Below, piece by piece: positions 18,288 through 27,308 of a DNA stretch of 64,000 bases (positions are counted from its first letter, which is position 1; the number at the start of each line of letters is the position of its first letter). The DNA comes from WHSW01 sp963777775. GTDB lineage: Bacteria; Actinomycetota; Thermoleophilia; Solirubrobacterales; 70-9. The stretch is from NCBI GenBank assembly GCA_963777775.1, contig CAVZRL010000005.1, positions 682,001 to 746,000 of the forward strand, in the 5' to 3' direction. The notes under the pieces were generated by a model. That model was not told where the DNA came from and searched no databases. It worked only from the letters and a program-made list of their open reading frames with translations. The translations under genes and the position numbers were made by a program.

Positions 18288-18692
18288 TCAGGCCGAGGCC
18301 GCGCGGCTCCCCGCCTTCATGGTCTGAGACACGCCGCGCCCGCGACTCCGCAGCGCCCTCGTGCCCCCCACGGCGAGCAGGACGACCCCAGCGCCGATCG
18401 CCGCGTCGCCCAAGTCGAAGCCGTCAGCGGTGGCCGCCGGCTCCGACTCAACGTCGGCAACGAACGGCGCCGCCTTCGAGCCGTCGCGACGCAGGGTCGA
18501 TGAGTAATCGGCGGCTGGCTGGCTCGTACCGGCCGAGCTCCTCGCGATCGCGGCCCGGTTGTCGATGCCGATCGGAAGCGCCACGGCGCTCGCGGGGACC
18601 GCCAGTGCGCAGACGCCCAGGGCGACTGCGATCGAGTGGCGCCGCGTTCTACGCCTGCGCCTAGTCATGGTTGTCATGGTGCTAGCCCTCAT
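18288..18692 (-). CDS. Exported protein with C-terminal membrane segment
   Basis: 134 residues from ATG 18692 (AGGGGGG 8 nt before). A basic N-terminus (RRRRRTRR) leads into SIAVALGVCALAVPASAVALP, a signal peptide. The middle is polar. AAIGAGVVLLAVGGTRAL near the end is a membrane helix followed by RSRGRG. This layout suits a surface-anchored small protein. No family is recognised. It is divergent from the large LuxR regulator, 58 bp away. Confidence 0.65.
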   Translation of the reverse strand: MRASTMTTMTRRRRRTRRHSIAVALGVCALAVPASAVALPIGIDNRAAIARSSAGTSQPAADYSSTLRRDGSKAAPFVADVESEPAATADGFDLGDAAIGAGVVLLAVGGTRALRSRGRGVSQTMKAGSRAASA

Positions 18693-18750
18693 TCTCGGGC
18701 CCCCCTCGGGTTGGTAATCGGACAGATCAGAACCTAGGATCGGCCTGTAC

Positions 18751-21549
18751 ATGGCGCATCGGGGGAACCCACACACATTGCCCCCCGCTACCGAATCGGT
18801 GGTCGGCCGCGACACCGAGCTTGCACGAATCGAGGAGTTTCTAACCGGAACGTGCCCCCCTGCGGCCCTGCTTCTCGCGGGTCCGGCCGGGATCGGGAAG
18901 ACCACGCTCTGGCAAGCGGGCGTTGCGGCCGCCCGTGAGCGGGAGCACCGGGTGCTCGTGTCCCGACCGCTTGAGACCGACGCCGGCCTGTCGCTCGCCG
19001 GGCTCCTCGACCTGTTCGGTGAGCTCGTCGACGAAGTGGGCGGCGAGCTGCCGAAGCCGCAGGAGCGCGCGCTCTGCACGGCACTCCTGCGCGAGGACGC
19101 CAAAGGTCCACCGCTCGACCCGCGTGCCCTCAACGCGGCTGTTCACGGCGCGCTGCGGAGTGCCGCTGCGGGGAGCTCCATTGTGATTGCGATCGATGAC
19201 GTGCAATGGCTCGATCCGCCGTCACTCGCCGTGCTGCGCCATGCGGTGCGACGCCTCGACGACGAACGGGTGCGGCTGCTCGTCGCAGCACGGGCTCCGC
19301 CGGGCTCGGCATCGCCCGATCTCGGGCTTCCGGCCGAGCGCGCGAAGGAGATCGGGATCGGTCCGCTCGGCTTGGAGGAGATGAGCGAGCTGCTCGCGCG
19401 CGAGCTGGGTCGCCACCTGCCTCGACCGGCGCTGCGCCGGGTCGCCGAGCTATCGGGGGGAAATCCCTTCTACGCGCTCGAGCTCTGCCGCTCAACCGAT
19501 CGTGGATCGCTGGATCAGCTTTCCGGCCTCACGGAGGGCGAGGGCCTGCAGCGGCTGGTCGGCGCGCGCCTGGCAGAGCTCCCGCCGGCCACCCAGGATG
19601 CTCTCGGAACCGTCGCCGCCCTCGACAGGCCCACCACCGCCGTGGTCGGCGACGTGCTCTCGGACGAGGCCCTCCTGGACCCCGCCTTTCGGGCCGGGGT
19701 GATCGAGGAGGATGCTGCCTTACTGCGCTTCGCCCACCCCTTGCTGGCCGCCGCCGCGCACGCAGCGCTCCCCCCGCGTCGGCGCCGGGAGGCACATGCC
19801 CGGCTGGCGGCGGTGGTGACAAATCCCGAGGAACGCGCTCGCCATCTTGCCGCCGCCACGTTGATACGCGACAGCGCGATTGCGGCCGCCCTCGACGCAG
19901 GAGCGAGCGCGGCCGACCACCGCGGGGCGCCCACAGCCGCCGCCGAGCTGCTCGAGCGAGCGGCTGCGCTGACGCCAGACGACGACCCCGCGGCGGCGGC
20001 ACGACGGCGGATCGACGCAGCCCGACATCACACCCGTGCCGGTGATGACCGCCGCGGGGTCAATATCTGCCGGGCACTGGTCGCCGAGCTGGAGCCCGGC
20101 CCGCTCCGGGCCGAGGCGCTGCGCACCCTCGCGACGAGCACCCAGATTCCCGTGAGCGAGACAGTGGCGTTGGGACGCCGGGCGGTCGAGGAGTGCGGCG
20201 ATGACCCCGACCTTCGGGTGGGCTGCCTGCTGAGCCTCACCACACCTCTGATGGGCGAAGATTGGCAGGCCGCTCGGGCCACCGCGAACGAGGCCCTGGC
20301 GATTGCCCGTAAGGCGAGCAGGCCCGCGCTGAAGGCAGCGCTGACCGCACTTGGCGAAATCGAAGCGTGTATGACGCCGGGCGGTGGCCGAGAGATGCTG
20401 CGCGAGGCACTCGCGCTCGAAACGGAGCGTAACTTTGCGGCCGGCTGGGACGACCCCGCGTGCGTTCTGGCCTTCGCCCATATGCTCGTCGACGAGCTCG
20501 ATGAGGCTCGGGCGCTGCTCGAGTCCGGGCGCCAGAGGGCGATGGACGCCGGGGACGAACAAGGCACCGAGGACATCGATCGCGTGTTGGCGCAGGTAGA
20601 GGTCAGGGCCGGCAACCTCGTCCGCGCCTGCTCACACGCCGAGGAAGGGATGGCGATCGCTGAGCAGGGCGAGCCGAGCTGGAGCGTGAGCGGCCAGCTC
20701 TTTGTGCGGGCCCTCGTCGCCGCGCACGAGGGCGACGCCGATCTCGTGCGCGAGCTGACGGCGCGCGGGCTCTCGACGGCAGAGGAGCTCGGCGACGAGG
20801 TCTATCTGATCCAGCATCACGGCGTGCTCGCGTTCCTCGAGCTGTCACTCGGTGATCCTGGCGAAGCCCTCTCTCACCTCGAGCGAATTGACGTCCGTCT
20901 CGACCGTCTCGGTATCACCGAGCCGCGGGAGCCCGGGGGGTACCTGCCCAACGACGAGGTGATCGAGGCGCTGATCGGGGTCGGCCGGCTCGAGGAAGCG
21001 GAGGCCAAGCTCGAGGCGTGGGAGCAGCTCGGCCGCGAGATCGACCGCCCGCGCGTGCTCGCCACCGGTGCTCGCGCGCGCGGGTTGCTCGCCGCTGAGC
21101 GGGGCGATCTCGATCGCGCGATTGACGCTTTGGAGGAGGCGCTCGGGCACCACGAGCGCCTCCCGGTCCCGATCGAGCGAGGCCGCACGCTGGTAGCGCT
21201 CGGAGGCGTGTATAGGCGAGCTGGGCAGCGCCGGCACGCGCGGAGCGCGCTCGAGGAGGCCCTGGGGCTCTTCGAGCGAATCGGAGCTTGCATCTGGGCG
21301 GACCGCGCACGGGCCGAGCTCGGGAGGCTCGGCGGACGGGCCCCGGCTGGCGACGAGCTCACGCCCACAGAGCGCCGCGTGGGACAGCTGGTCGCGGAGG
21401 GGCGGACGAACAAGGAAGTGGCCGCCGCTCTGTTCATTTCGGTGCGGACCGTTGAGGCCAACCTCACCCGTATTTACGCGAAGCTCGGCGTTCGCTCGCG
21501 AACCGAGCTGGCCGCTCGCGGTCTCGAGAACAAGCCCGCCCCCGGATGA
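18751..21549 (+). CDS. Large LuxR-family ATPase regulator (LAL type)
   Basis: 932 residues. AAA/STAND ATPase domain at the N-terminus with Walker A GPAGIGKTTLWQAG near 50 and Walker B IVIAIDDVQWLDP near 145. TPR-like helices fill residues 350-850. A LuxR helix-turn-helix closes it (LTPTERRVGQLVAEGRTNKE, RTVEANLTRIYAKLG). LAL regulators switch on catabolic or secondary-metabolite genes when the ATPase part binds an inducer. The reading frame is intact, unlike the giant SARP gene at 57.8 kb. The divergent exported-protein gene is a possible target. Confidence 0.9.
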   Translation: MAHRGNPHTLPPATESVVGRDTELARIEEFLTGTCPPAALLLAGPAGIGKTTLWQAGVAAAREREHRVLVSRPLETDAGLSLAGLLDLFGELVDEVGGELPKPQERALCTALLREDAKGPPLDPRALNAAVHGALRSAAAGSSIVIAIDDVQWLDPPSLAVLRHAVRRLDDERVRLLVAARAPPGSASPDLGLPAERAKEIGIGPLGLEEMSELLARELGRHLPRPALRRVAELSGGNPFYALELCRSTDRGSLDQLSGLTEGEGLQRLVGARLAELPPATQDALGTVAALDRPTTAVVGDVLSDEALLDPAFRAGVIEEDAALLRFAHPLLAAAAHAALPPRRRREAHARLAAVVTNPEERARHLAAATLIRDSAIAAALDAGASAADHRGAPTAAAELLERAAALTPDDDPAAAARRRIDAARHHTRAGDDRRGVNICRALVAELEPGPLRAEALRTLATSTQIPVSETVALGRRAVEECGDDPDLRVGCLLSLTTPLMGEDWQAARATANEALAIARKASRPALKAALTALGEIEACMTPGGGREMLREALALETERNFAAGWDDPACVLAFAHMLVDELDEARALLESGRQRAMDAGDEQGTEDIDRVLAQVEVRAGNLVRACSHAEEGMAIAEQGEPSWSVSGQLFVRALVAAHEGDADLVRELTARGLSTAEELGDEVYLIQHHGVLAFLELSLGDPGEALSHLERIDVRLDRLGITEPREPGGYLPNDEVIEALIGVGRLEEAEAKLEAWEQLGREIDRPRVLATGARARGLLAAERGDLDRAIDALEEALGHHERLPVPIERGRTLVALGGVYRRAGQRRHARSALEEALGLFERIGACIWADRARAELGRLGGRAPAGDELTPTERRVGQLVAEGRTNKEVAAALFISVRTVEANLTRIYAKLGVRSRTELAARGLENKPAPG

Positions 21550-21594
21550 GCCGGCAGCTTACCCGCGCCCTGGACTCCGCCCCGCGAACAGGGG

Positions 21595-21720
21595 AAGGCT
21601 GCTGGCACCAACGTCGATCAGAGCTTCCTTACCGGCCTCGGTTTCCCGTTCGACGTCGCGGTCGATGCGAGCCACATCTACTGGACCAACGGGACACCTA
21701 TTCCGCGATCAACACCGACT
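21595..21720 (+). pseudogene. Fragment of a secreted YWTN-type propeller
   Basis: About 25 codons read QSFLTGLGFPFDVAVDASHI then YWTNG, the blade motif (GVAVDxxHIYWTN) of exported virginiamycin-lyase-like/low-density-receptor-like propellers. Nothing else of the gene is left. The stub lies between the LuxR gene and tRNA copy D. Confidence 0.5.
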
Positions 21721-22001
21721 CCTCCCCGTGGCCATCGGGGTTGCCAGGTCTCTGATGTCCCCCACGCGTGACCAGGACTCCCATCCTCGTCCCATCAGAC
21801 TTATACGTCGGTACCCCGATGCGTTACGACTCGCCGCGGTTACGCGTGGCTCCACGCGCGAACCCGAGACGCGTCCGGGGATCAGCAGCGAGCCAGGGAC
21901 ACCCACCACGGCCAACCGCATATGTCTCCGCGGCCACGAGAGCGCTTCTCTCGGACTCTTCGATATCTCCGAACAATCGGCGTTAGCAGGGGCTTCGGTG
22001 A

Positions 22002-22235
22002 GTAGCGGGGGTGGGATTTGAACCCACGACCTCCGGGTTATGAGATCGATCCCGCGGGTGGCGCTGGTGCGCGATGCCGCATTCCTATGCGGGCTCAGGT
22101 CCTTCTGGTTGCGCCCACTTGCGCTCAAATTGATGCCCGAATTGATGCCCGCGGTTGCTTCGGTGATAACGGCCTCAGGCATGTCGAACCCAGTCGGCGG
22201 TGCTGCCGCTTTCACGCGGCACCAGAAGCAGCCTG
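22002..22235 (-). repeat. tRNA-CAU 3'-half fragment with long flank (att-like copy D)
   Basis: The longest copy. The core at 22003-22046 is intact from anticodon loop to acceptor end. The inner flank (GCGCGATGCCGCATTCCTAT, two ATTGATGCCC) is shared with B and C. The outer flank (ggcggtgctgccgctttcac) is shared with B. Confidence 0.75.
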
Positions 22236-22252
22236 ATCCAAGCGGGCTGAGA

Positions 22253-22660
22253 CTAGCCGCGCGCCGATATCTGCTGCACCGCCCACCCGTTGCCGTCCGG
22301 ATCGCTGAAGAAGACGAACCCGACGTTGTCGAGTGGCTCCGGCTGGGGATTGGGGTTCTCGCCCAGCACCTGGATCTCGCTGACCGCCACTCCTCGCTCT
22401 TCGAGCTGAGCACGTGCCGCATGGATGTCGGGGACGACCAGTTGCAAGCCCTTGAGTGAGCCCGGTGGCATGTCGGGGACGATCCCCTCACCCACGACGA
22501 TCGAGCAGCCCGACCCGGGAGGGGTCAGCTGAATGAGCCGATTCCCGTCGCTGATCTTGGTGTCGTGGTCCACGTTGAAGCTGAGCCGCCCGGCGTAGAA
22601 GGCCTTGGCACGGTCCAGGTCCGAGACCGGGACCACCACGACTTCCAGTGTCCAATTCAT
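22253..22660 (-). CDS. VOC (glyoxalase/bleomycin-resistance) family protein
   Basis: 135 residues from ATG 22660 behind AAGGAG. Paired beta-alpha-beta-beta-beta units are visible: VVVPVSDLDRAKAFYAGRL at the start and VVPDIHAARAQLEERGV in the second half, ending FFSDPDGNGWAVQQIS. Such proteins are small metalloenzymes or drug-binding proteins. It stands alone next to tRNA copy D and could be cargo. Confidence 0.85.
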   Translation of the reverse strand: MNWTLEVVVVPVSDLDRAKAFYAGRLSFNVDHDTKISDGNRLIQLTPPGSGCSIVVGEGIVPDMPPGSLKGLQLVVPDIHAARAQLEERGVAVSEIQVLGENPNPQPEPLDNVGFVFFSDPDGNGWAVQQISARG

Positions 22661-22744
22661 GATCGTCTCCTTGTGTCTCGCTCGTTTGGAGCCTTTCAGC
22701 AAGAGACCGCCTGGGGTCACTGAAATCATCGGCCTGGAGCGAGC

Positions 22745-22924
22745 CCGCGCTTTCGTCTGCGATTGCGGGAGCCCGAAAAGGTGGTTCAACGCCGTGGTCG
22801 AGACCAACGCCGCGGCGGTCAAGCTGTGGCGCTCGCTCGGGTTCGTGGTGCTGACGACGGTGCCCGACGCCTTCGAGCATCCGACGGCTACGTCGGACTC
22901 CACATCGTCTACGGCCGGCTCTGA
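22745..22924 (+). pseudogene. C-terminal fragment of a GNAT acetyltransferase
   Basis: One frame reads NAVVETNAAAVKLWRSLGF then VVLTTVPDAFEHP; a second frame ends DGYVGLHIVYGRL, stop. Together they form the last third of a GNAT fold (VxxxNxxAxxLWxxLGF). The acetyl-CoA loop is missing and there is an indel near 22885. Confidence 0.65.
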
Positions 22925-23025
22925 CGGCGCTTTCATCCGCAGTTCATCTGCGCAGGTCAGCGTTCTTCCCCGGGATTCGCAGGCTCGCCATCGGCGAGCG
23001 AACCAAACCGAAAGGAGTGGTGCGA

Positions 23026-23781
23026 ATGACGACGCACTCCGATCGACGTAAGGCCGCCGTTACGGCGGCGCTCGCGCTTCTCGCCGGGGTGGCGGCGCTG
23101 GCCGGAATCGCGGCGGCGACATCGAGCGGGAGCCGGGGCGCGGAGGCACGCGCGAAACCGATCAAGCTCGAGGACTCGACGATGATCGTCGAGGTCAATG
23201 CCACCGACGGCGACGCGGGGATCCAGCCGTTCCTCGACGGCGAGCCGTGGACGAAGATGGCAATCTTCGCCCCGAACGGGCGACGGATCCTCGACATCGA
23301 CGCCGAGGGGAAGCTCAACCAGTTCGGGCTCACGGAGCTGTTCGCAGAGAGCCACGAGCCCGAGTTCTCCGAGGTGCCGCTGAACAAGTTCAAGCAGCGG
23401 TTCCCGGCGGGCAAGTACCGGTTCAGCGGAGAGACTACGGAGGGCCGCAAGCTGGTCGGCAAGGCGAAGCTCTCGCACGACTTCCCGGACGGGCCCCAGA
23501 TCACCGCGCCCACCGAGGGAGCGACCGTGCCCGAGAACAACGCCGTCGCCACCTGGAACGCCGGCTCGCAGCCGAGTGGAGTGGAGCTCGTCGGCTACGA
23601 GGTAATCGTCGAGCGCGAGGACCCGCTGCGAGTGTTCAGCGCCGACCTGCCGGCGACACAGACGAGCGTGACGATCCCGCCCGAGTTCCTCGAGCCGGGC
23701 GTCAAGCACAAGATCGAGGTCCTGGCGATCGAGAAGAGCGGCAACCAAACGATCTCGGAGCTGGAGTTCAACGTCAGCTAG
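23026..23781 (+). CDS. Secreted protein with fibronectin-III-like C-terminal domain
   Basis: 251 residues, ATG 23026 after AAAGGAG. Signal peptide: AALALLAGVAALAGIAAATS. The middle (ESHEPEFSEVPLNKFKQRFP, GKYRFSGETTEG) looks like a sugar- or matrix-binding region. The end is a fibronectin-type domain (NAVATWNAGSQPSGVELVGY, FLEPGVKHKIEVLAIEKSG). No active site is seen. It is probably extracellular. Confidence 0.65.
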   Translation: MTTHSDRRKAAVTAALALLAGVAALAGIAAATSSGSRGAEARAKPIKLEDSTMIVEVNATDGDAGIQPFLDGEPWTKMAIFAPNGRRILDIDAEGKLNQFGLTELFAESHEPEFSEVPLNKFKQRFPAGKYRFSGETTEGRKLVGKAKLSHDFPDGPQITAPTEGATVPENNAVATWNAGSQPSGVELVGYEVIVEREDPLRVFSADLPATQTSVTIPPEFLEPGVKHKIEVLAIEKSGNQTISELEFNVS

Positions 23782-23919
23782 CCGGCGTTGAGAGGGTCGA
23801 GCGGTCGCCGGTTGCTTGCGGCCGGCGACCCGCCGTCCGCGAGCGCGGCCGGCCGGCCCCTGAGGTGCAGAGGCCGGCATGAGTGAGGACGAGCGAGAGA
23901 CGGTCGCAAGCTTCGCTCG

Positions 23920-24618
23920 CTAGACGTTCCGCGAGGCGGCCAGGTCCACCAGTCGCGCCTGCGGCACCGCCGACGGAGCGACGATCACGCAGGTGTGGCC
24001 CTGCTGGGTCCAGGTAACGGTGGTTTGCTCGCCACCGCGGGCGACGGCGTAGGTCTTGCCATTTCGCGTGACCTGCCGCCCGGGCGGATCGCCGCCGAGG
24101 GCGTCGCCGCCGACGACCGCGTAGCCGAGCCGCGCGCCATCGGGATTGCGGTAGAAGACGGTCGTGACGGCTCGGCCCGAGAGATCGTCGGCGCGGCGGC
24201 CGACCGCCCTCCAGCCGAACTTCATCTCCCAGTCCGGGAACTCGAGCGCGCCGACCTTGGCGTCCAGGACCGGCGGCGAGCCACCGAGCGGCGCCGGCGG
24301 CGCCCCGGTCGGGTCGAGTTGCGCGACCGCCTCCACGCTCTCAAGGGACGGGGCGACCTCCTCCGAGCCGGTCGTGAGCGCGATTGCGATGACCGCGAAC
24401 GCCGCGACCGCGCCGGCCGCTGCGAGCAGCCCCCGCCCGTGGCGGCGCCAAAATGGCGCCCGCGATCGTGCCAGAGCGCGCGCGCGGTCGCGCTCGATGG
24501 CCTCGCGCAGCGAGTGCGGAGCGTGGACGTCGGCCACCGCGGCCGCGATCAGCTTCTCGCCCTCGCGCGCGAGAGCCAGCTCCTGCTCGGTGAGCGGGGT
24601 GTCGTTGTCTTCACGCAT
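23920..24618 (-). CDS. Membrane-anchored anti-sigma factor (predicted)
   Basis: 232 residues. The cytoplasmic N-terminus has ELALAREGEKLIAAAVADVH and HSLREAIERDRARA. One membrane helix (LLAAAGAVAAFAVIAIAL) is near 70. An outer domain follows. Its gene starts 3 nt after the stop of an ECF sigma gene, the standard sigma/anti-sigma order. No HxxxCxxC zinc motif is seen, so it is not a ZAS type. Confidence 0.65.
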   Translation of the reverse strand: MREDNDTPLTEQELALAREGEKLIAAAVADVHAPHSLREAIERDRARALARSRAPFWRRHGRGLLAAAGAVAAFAVIAIALTTGSEEVAPSLESVEAVAQLDPTGAPPAPLGGSPPVLDAKVGALEFPDWEMKFGWRAVGRRADDLSGRAVTTVFYRNPDGARLGYAVVGGDALGGDPPGRQVTRNGKTYAVARGGEQTTVTWTQQGHTCVIVAPSAVPQARLVDLAASRNV

Positions 24619-24621
24619 CGA

Positions 24622-25131
24622 TCAGCCTCTGTCTCTCCGGACGCCTTCCGCGGGCGATTCCAGCCCGCTGGCGACCTGGGCCCGCGCCCGGAACAGCCTG
24701 GACGTGATTGTGGCTTCCTTCGTGCCAAGGAGCTCCGCGGCCTCCGCGTAGCTGAGTCCGGCCACGTCAACCGCGACGAGGGTGTCGCGGAACGGTTCGG
24801 AGAGCTCGGCGATCGCTGCGAAGACCTCACGCGTCTCGGCAACCCGCTCGGGCCGACTGCTCGGGGTCGGATCGACGGGCTCGAAGTCGTCATCGAACGC
24901 CGCGGGCGCGAGGCGCCGCGCCGCCGCGCGGCGCGAGCTGATGAAGGTGTTGCGCAGCACGCGGAGCAGGTAGCCGAGGTCGTCGTCGTTGCGGATCCTC
25001 CGCGGCTTGGCGAGTACCCGGGCGAAGGTCTCCTGCACGAGGTCCTCGGCATCGGCGCGCGACCCAGACAGCGCCCAAGCCGCGCGGAAGAGGCGATCGA
25101 TGTGGTCACCGAGGGTGTTGGGATCGAGCAT
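24622..25131 (-). CDS. ECF RNA polymerase sigma factor
   Basis: About 169 residues from ATG 25131. Region 2: IDRLFRAAWALSGSRADAED then LVQETFARVLAKP. Region 4: ELSEPFRDTLVAVDVAGLSY, AEAAELLGTKEATITSRLFR. This is a full ECF factor. The start is uncertain: ATGs at 25170 and 25209 are also in frame and none has a strong ribosome binding site. It directs RNA polymerase to stress or envelope promoters and is held by the next gene's product. Confidence 0.85.
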   Translation of the reverse strand: MLDPNTLGDHIDRLFRAAWALSGSRADAEDLVQETFARVLAKPRRIRNDDDLGYLLRVLRNTFISSRRAAARRLAPAAFDDDFEPVDPTPSSRPERVAETREVFAAIAELSEPFRDTLVAVDVAGLSYAEAAELLGTKEATITSRLFRARAQVASGLESPAEGVRRDRG

Positions 25132-25249
25132 CCGGCCCCCATCCGTCACGGCCCGAGGGTAGCGGTGCATGCTCGGGGCTCGGGTGGCTTCAAGTTCCGC
25201 GACCGTCATTTGAGTTGGGCTTACGTCCCGGGAAATTGCCTACGCAGCT

Positions 25250-25511
25250 GAAGACGCCCGCAGCCCCCGATTCCTTCCCAGGATTCGAGGGGAATGAGCT
25301 GGCCGCGGCGCGGGCCGGCGGTCCTCGATCGAGCACGAGCACCGCGCGCACCTAGCCCCGACGGACCGCCTTCACCGTTCCGACCGACGCCTCGCCCACC
25401 GCACCCGCTGCGCCGCCTGCTCAGCGGACTCGCAGGCCGACCGAACTGGTCCACGCTACGCCGCCCCAGCACCGCGGACTCGGGAAGGAATCGGGGGCTG
25501 CCGGCGTCTTC
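25250..25511. mobile_element. 262-bp element with 31-bp terminal inverted repeats (MITE-like)
   Basis: The left end (25250-25280) and the right end (25481-25511) are inverted copies matching at 29 of 31 positions. The inner 200 bp codes for nothing convincing. No clean target duplication is seen. It sits between the divergent sigma-factor and secreted-protein genes. It could be a non-autonomous transposon or a very long hairpin with a regulatory role. Confidence 0.5.
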
Positions 25512-25554
25512 CCGTGCAGTGCAGATCAGCGACAGCAAACGAAAGGAAGCAGAC

Positions 25555-26604
25555 ATGACATCCCGTCGCATCAAGATCAACACACGGCCGTTCCACCTGA
25601 TCGCAGCGACCGTCGCCCTCGTGCTCGCGGCGCTCGCCGTTGCAGCTCATTCCAGCGCCAGCAACAAGAAGGTTGACGGCGTGCGGGCCGCGATCAAACA
25701 CGGCACGCTCAAGGTCAAGGGCAGCGGTCAAGCCGACGCAGTCGCGCTTCGCCTAAAGGCCGGCGATCCAAGCCGGATCCAGGTCGACGTCGGCGACAAC
25801 GGCTCGGCCGACTTCTCGTTCGCGAGCAGTTACGTCGCGGCGATCAAGGTCAAGACGGGCGACGCCGCCGATTCGGTTCGCATCGACGACGCGAACGGCG
25901 CGTTCACCGGCGATTCGAGACCGACCACGATCGCCGGCGGCCACGGCAACGACTCGCTTCAGGGCGGACAAGTCGGGCCACCCGTCGACCAAAACGAGAA
26001 GTACAAGGGCGGCGCTGGCACCGATACGGTGGACGGCGGCAGGGGCAACGACACCGCCTACCTCGGCGAGGGGAATGACACCTTCCGCTGGGATCCGGGC
26101 GAGGGCAGCGACGTGATCGAGGGCCAGAACGGCACCGACACGATGCTGTTCAACGGTGCCGCGGTCGCCGACACCGTGACGATGTCGGCGAACGGAGGAC
26201 GGCTCACGTTCTTCCGTGAACCCGCCGCCATCACGATGAACACCGACGGAGTCGAGATCGTCGACTTCAACGCCCTCGGCGGGCCCGACAGCATCACCGT
26301 CAACGACCTGACGGGCACCGACGTTGCCCAGACCAACCTCGACCTCGCCGCGGAGCTGGGCGGAAACGCCGGCGACCTCGTGGTCGACAACGTGGTCGTC
26401 AACGGCACGAATGGTGATGACTCGATCAACATCCAGGGCAACGGTTCGGGAGCCGATGTCACCGGGCTGGCCACGGCCGTCTCGTTGGCGCACGCGGACC
26501 CGACCGACACCCTCTCTGTCAACACCCTCGCGGGCGCCGACAACGTGGTCGCGAACGATGTCGCGGGAGTTCTGCAGGTGCTGGTCGACGGGCAACCCGC
26601 CTAG
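25555..26604 (+). CDS. Secreted RTX-like calcium-binding repeat protein
   Basis: 349 residues from ATG 25555, behind GAAAGGAAG. Signal peptide: FHLIAATVALVLAALAVAAH. The middle carries RTX-type nonapeptides (GGHGNDSLQGG, GGAGTDTVDGGRGND, GEGNDTF, GSDVIEG), and the second half has longer beta-helix repeats (NVVVNGTNGDDSINIQGNG). Calcium should drive folding outside the cell. A 13-bp hairpin terminator follows. It is a longer relative of the 6.0-kb gene. Confidence 0.78.
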   Translation: MTSRRIKINTRPFHLIAATVALVLAALAVAAHSSASNKKVDGVRAAIKHGTLKVKGSGQADAVALRLKAGDPSRIQVDVGDNGSADFSFASSYVAAIKVKTGDAADSVRIDDANGAFTGDSRPTTIAGGHGNDSLQGGQVGPPVDQNEKYKGGAGTDTVDGGRGNDTAYLGEGNDTFRWDPGEGSDVIEGQNGTDTMLFNGAAVADTVTMSANGGRLTFFREPAAITMNTDGVEIVDFNALGGPDSITVNDLTGTDVAQTNLDLAAELGGNAGDLVVDNVVVNGTNGDDSINIQGNGSGADVTGLATAVSLAHADPTDTLSVNTLAGADNVVANDVAGVLQVLVDGQPA

Positions 26605-26618
26605 GCCGGTCGGAGCTA

Positions 26619-26649
26619 GCGGGCCCCGGCTCACAGAGCCGGGGCCCGC
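26619..26649 (+). terminator. Strong GC-rich hairpin after the RTX-like gene
   Basis: A perfect 13-bp stem (gcgggccccggct / agccggggcccgc) with a 5-nt loop lies 15 bp after the stop. There is no T-run, which is usual in high-GC actinobacteria. Confidence 0.7.
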
Positions 26650-26696
26650 GACCCTCCAGCGCTACATGATCCGGGGTGTACTCGCGAATACCGGCA

Positions 26697-27092
26697 CTAG
26701 TGGGAGCGCTCAGCCGATCCCGGCCGGACCGCTTCCGGCGCCCACCCGAGCTCCTCGCGCGTACGCTTCGGGAGTGCGCTGACGACCAGGTCGTAGGAGT
26801 CCGCGACCAGCTCGCGCACGAGCTGGTCGGAAACGCTGCCGTCGAGCGTGATCGTGTTCCAATGGCGCTTGTTCAGGTGGTAGCCGGGACGGATCGCGCT
26901 GTAGGTGTCCCGTAACTGAAGCGCCAGCTCTGGCTCGCACTTGGCGCTGACTTCGAGCGGCGTGCGCTCGAGGGTGCTCAGTGCGAACATCTTGCCGCCC
27001 ACCTTGAACACCGAGTGCTCGGGGCCGAACGGGAGGTCCTCAACCGCCCCGCTCTGGGCGAGACACCAGCTACGCAACTCAGCGGCATCCAC
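26697..27092 (-). CDS. MmcQ/YjbR-family protein
   Basis: 131 residues. The family pattern is clear: CLAQSGAVEDLPFGPEHSVF, KVGGKMFALSTLE, then PGYHLNKRHWNTITLDGSVS and DSYDLVVSALPKRTREELG. YjbR proteins have a double-wing DNA-binding-like fold and no settled role. It stands alone. Confidence 0.85.
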   Translation of the reverse strand: MDAAELRSWCLAQSGAVEDLPFGPEHSVFKVGGKMFALSTLERTPLEVSAKCEPELALQLRDTYSAIRPGYHLNKRHWNTITLDGSVSDQLVRELVADSYDLVVSALPKRTREELGWAPEAVRPGSAERSH

Positions 27093-27308
27093 GTTCGAAT
27101 CCTCTCAGCCCCCCGCTCTGCGCGAGCACCAGCATTGGCTCTCGGCGCGGACGCGAACGGGAAAGCGTGCGACTCAACTGCCTTTGGCGGGACACGCCCG
27201 CGGCAGGTCCACCGCGTCTGGACGAGGGGGAGCAGTCCCACCGTATCTGCAGCTCGCTCTCGCAATGCGCGAGGAGCAACGGCGGCCGGACGAAGGATTC
27301 GTGCTCGA
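27093..27308. other. Intergenic stretch
   Basis: No gene recognised between two minus-strand genes. The right end carries the 66-bp repeat also found at 15.4 kb. Confidence 0.4.
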
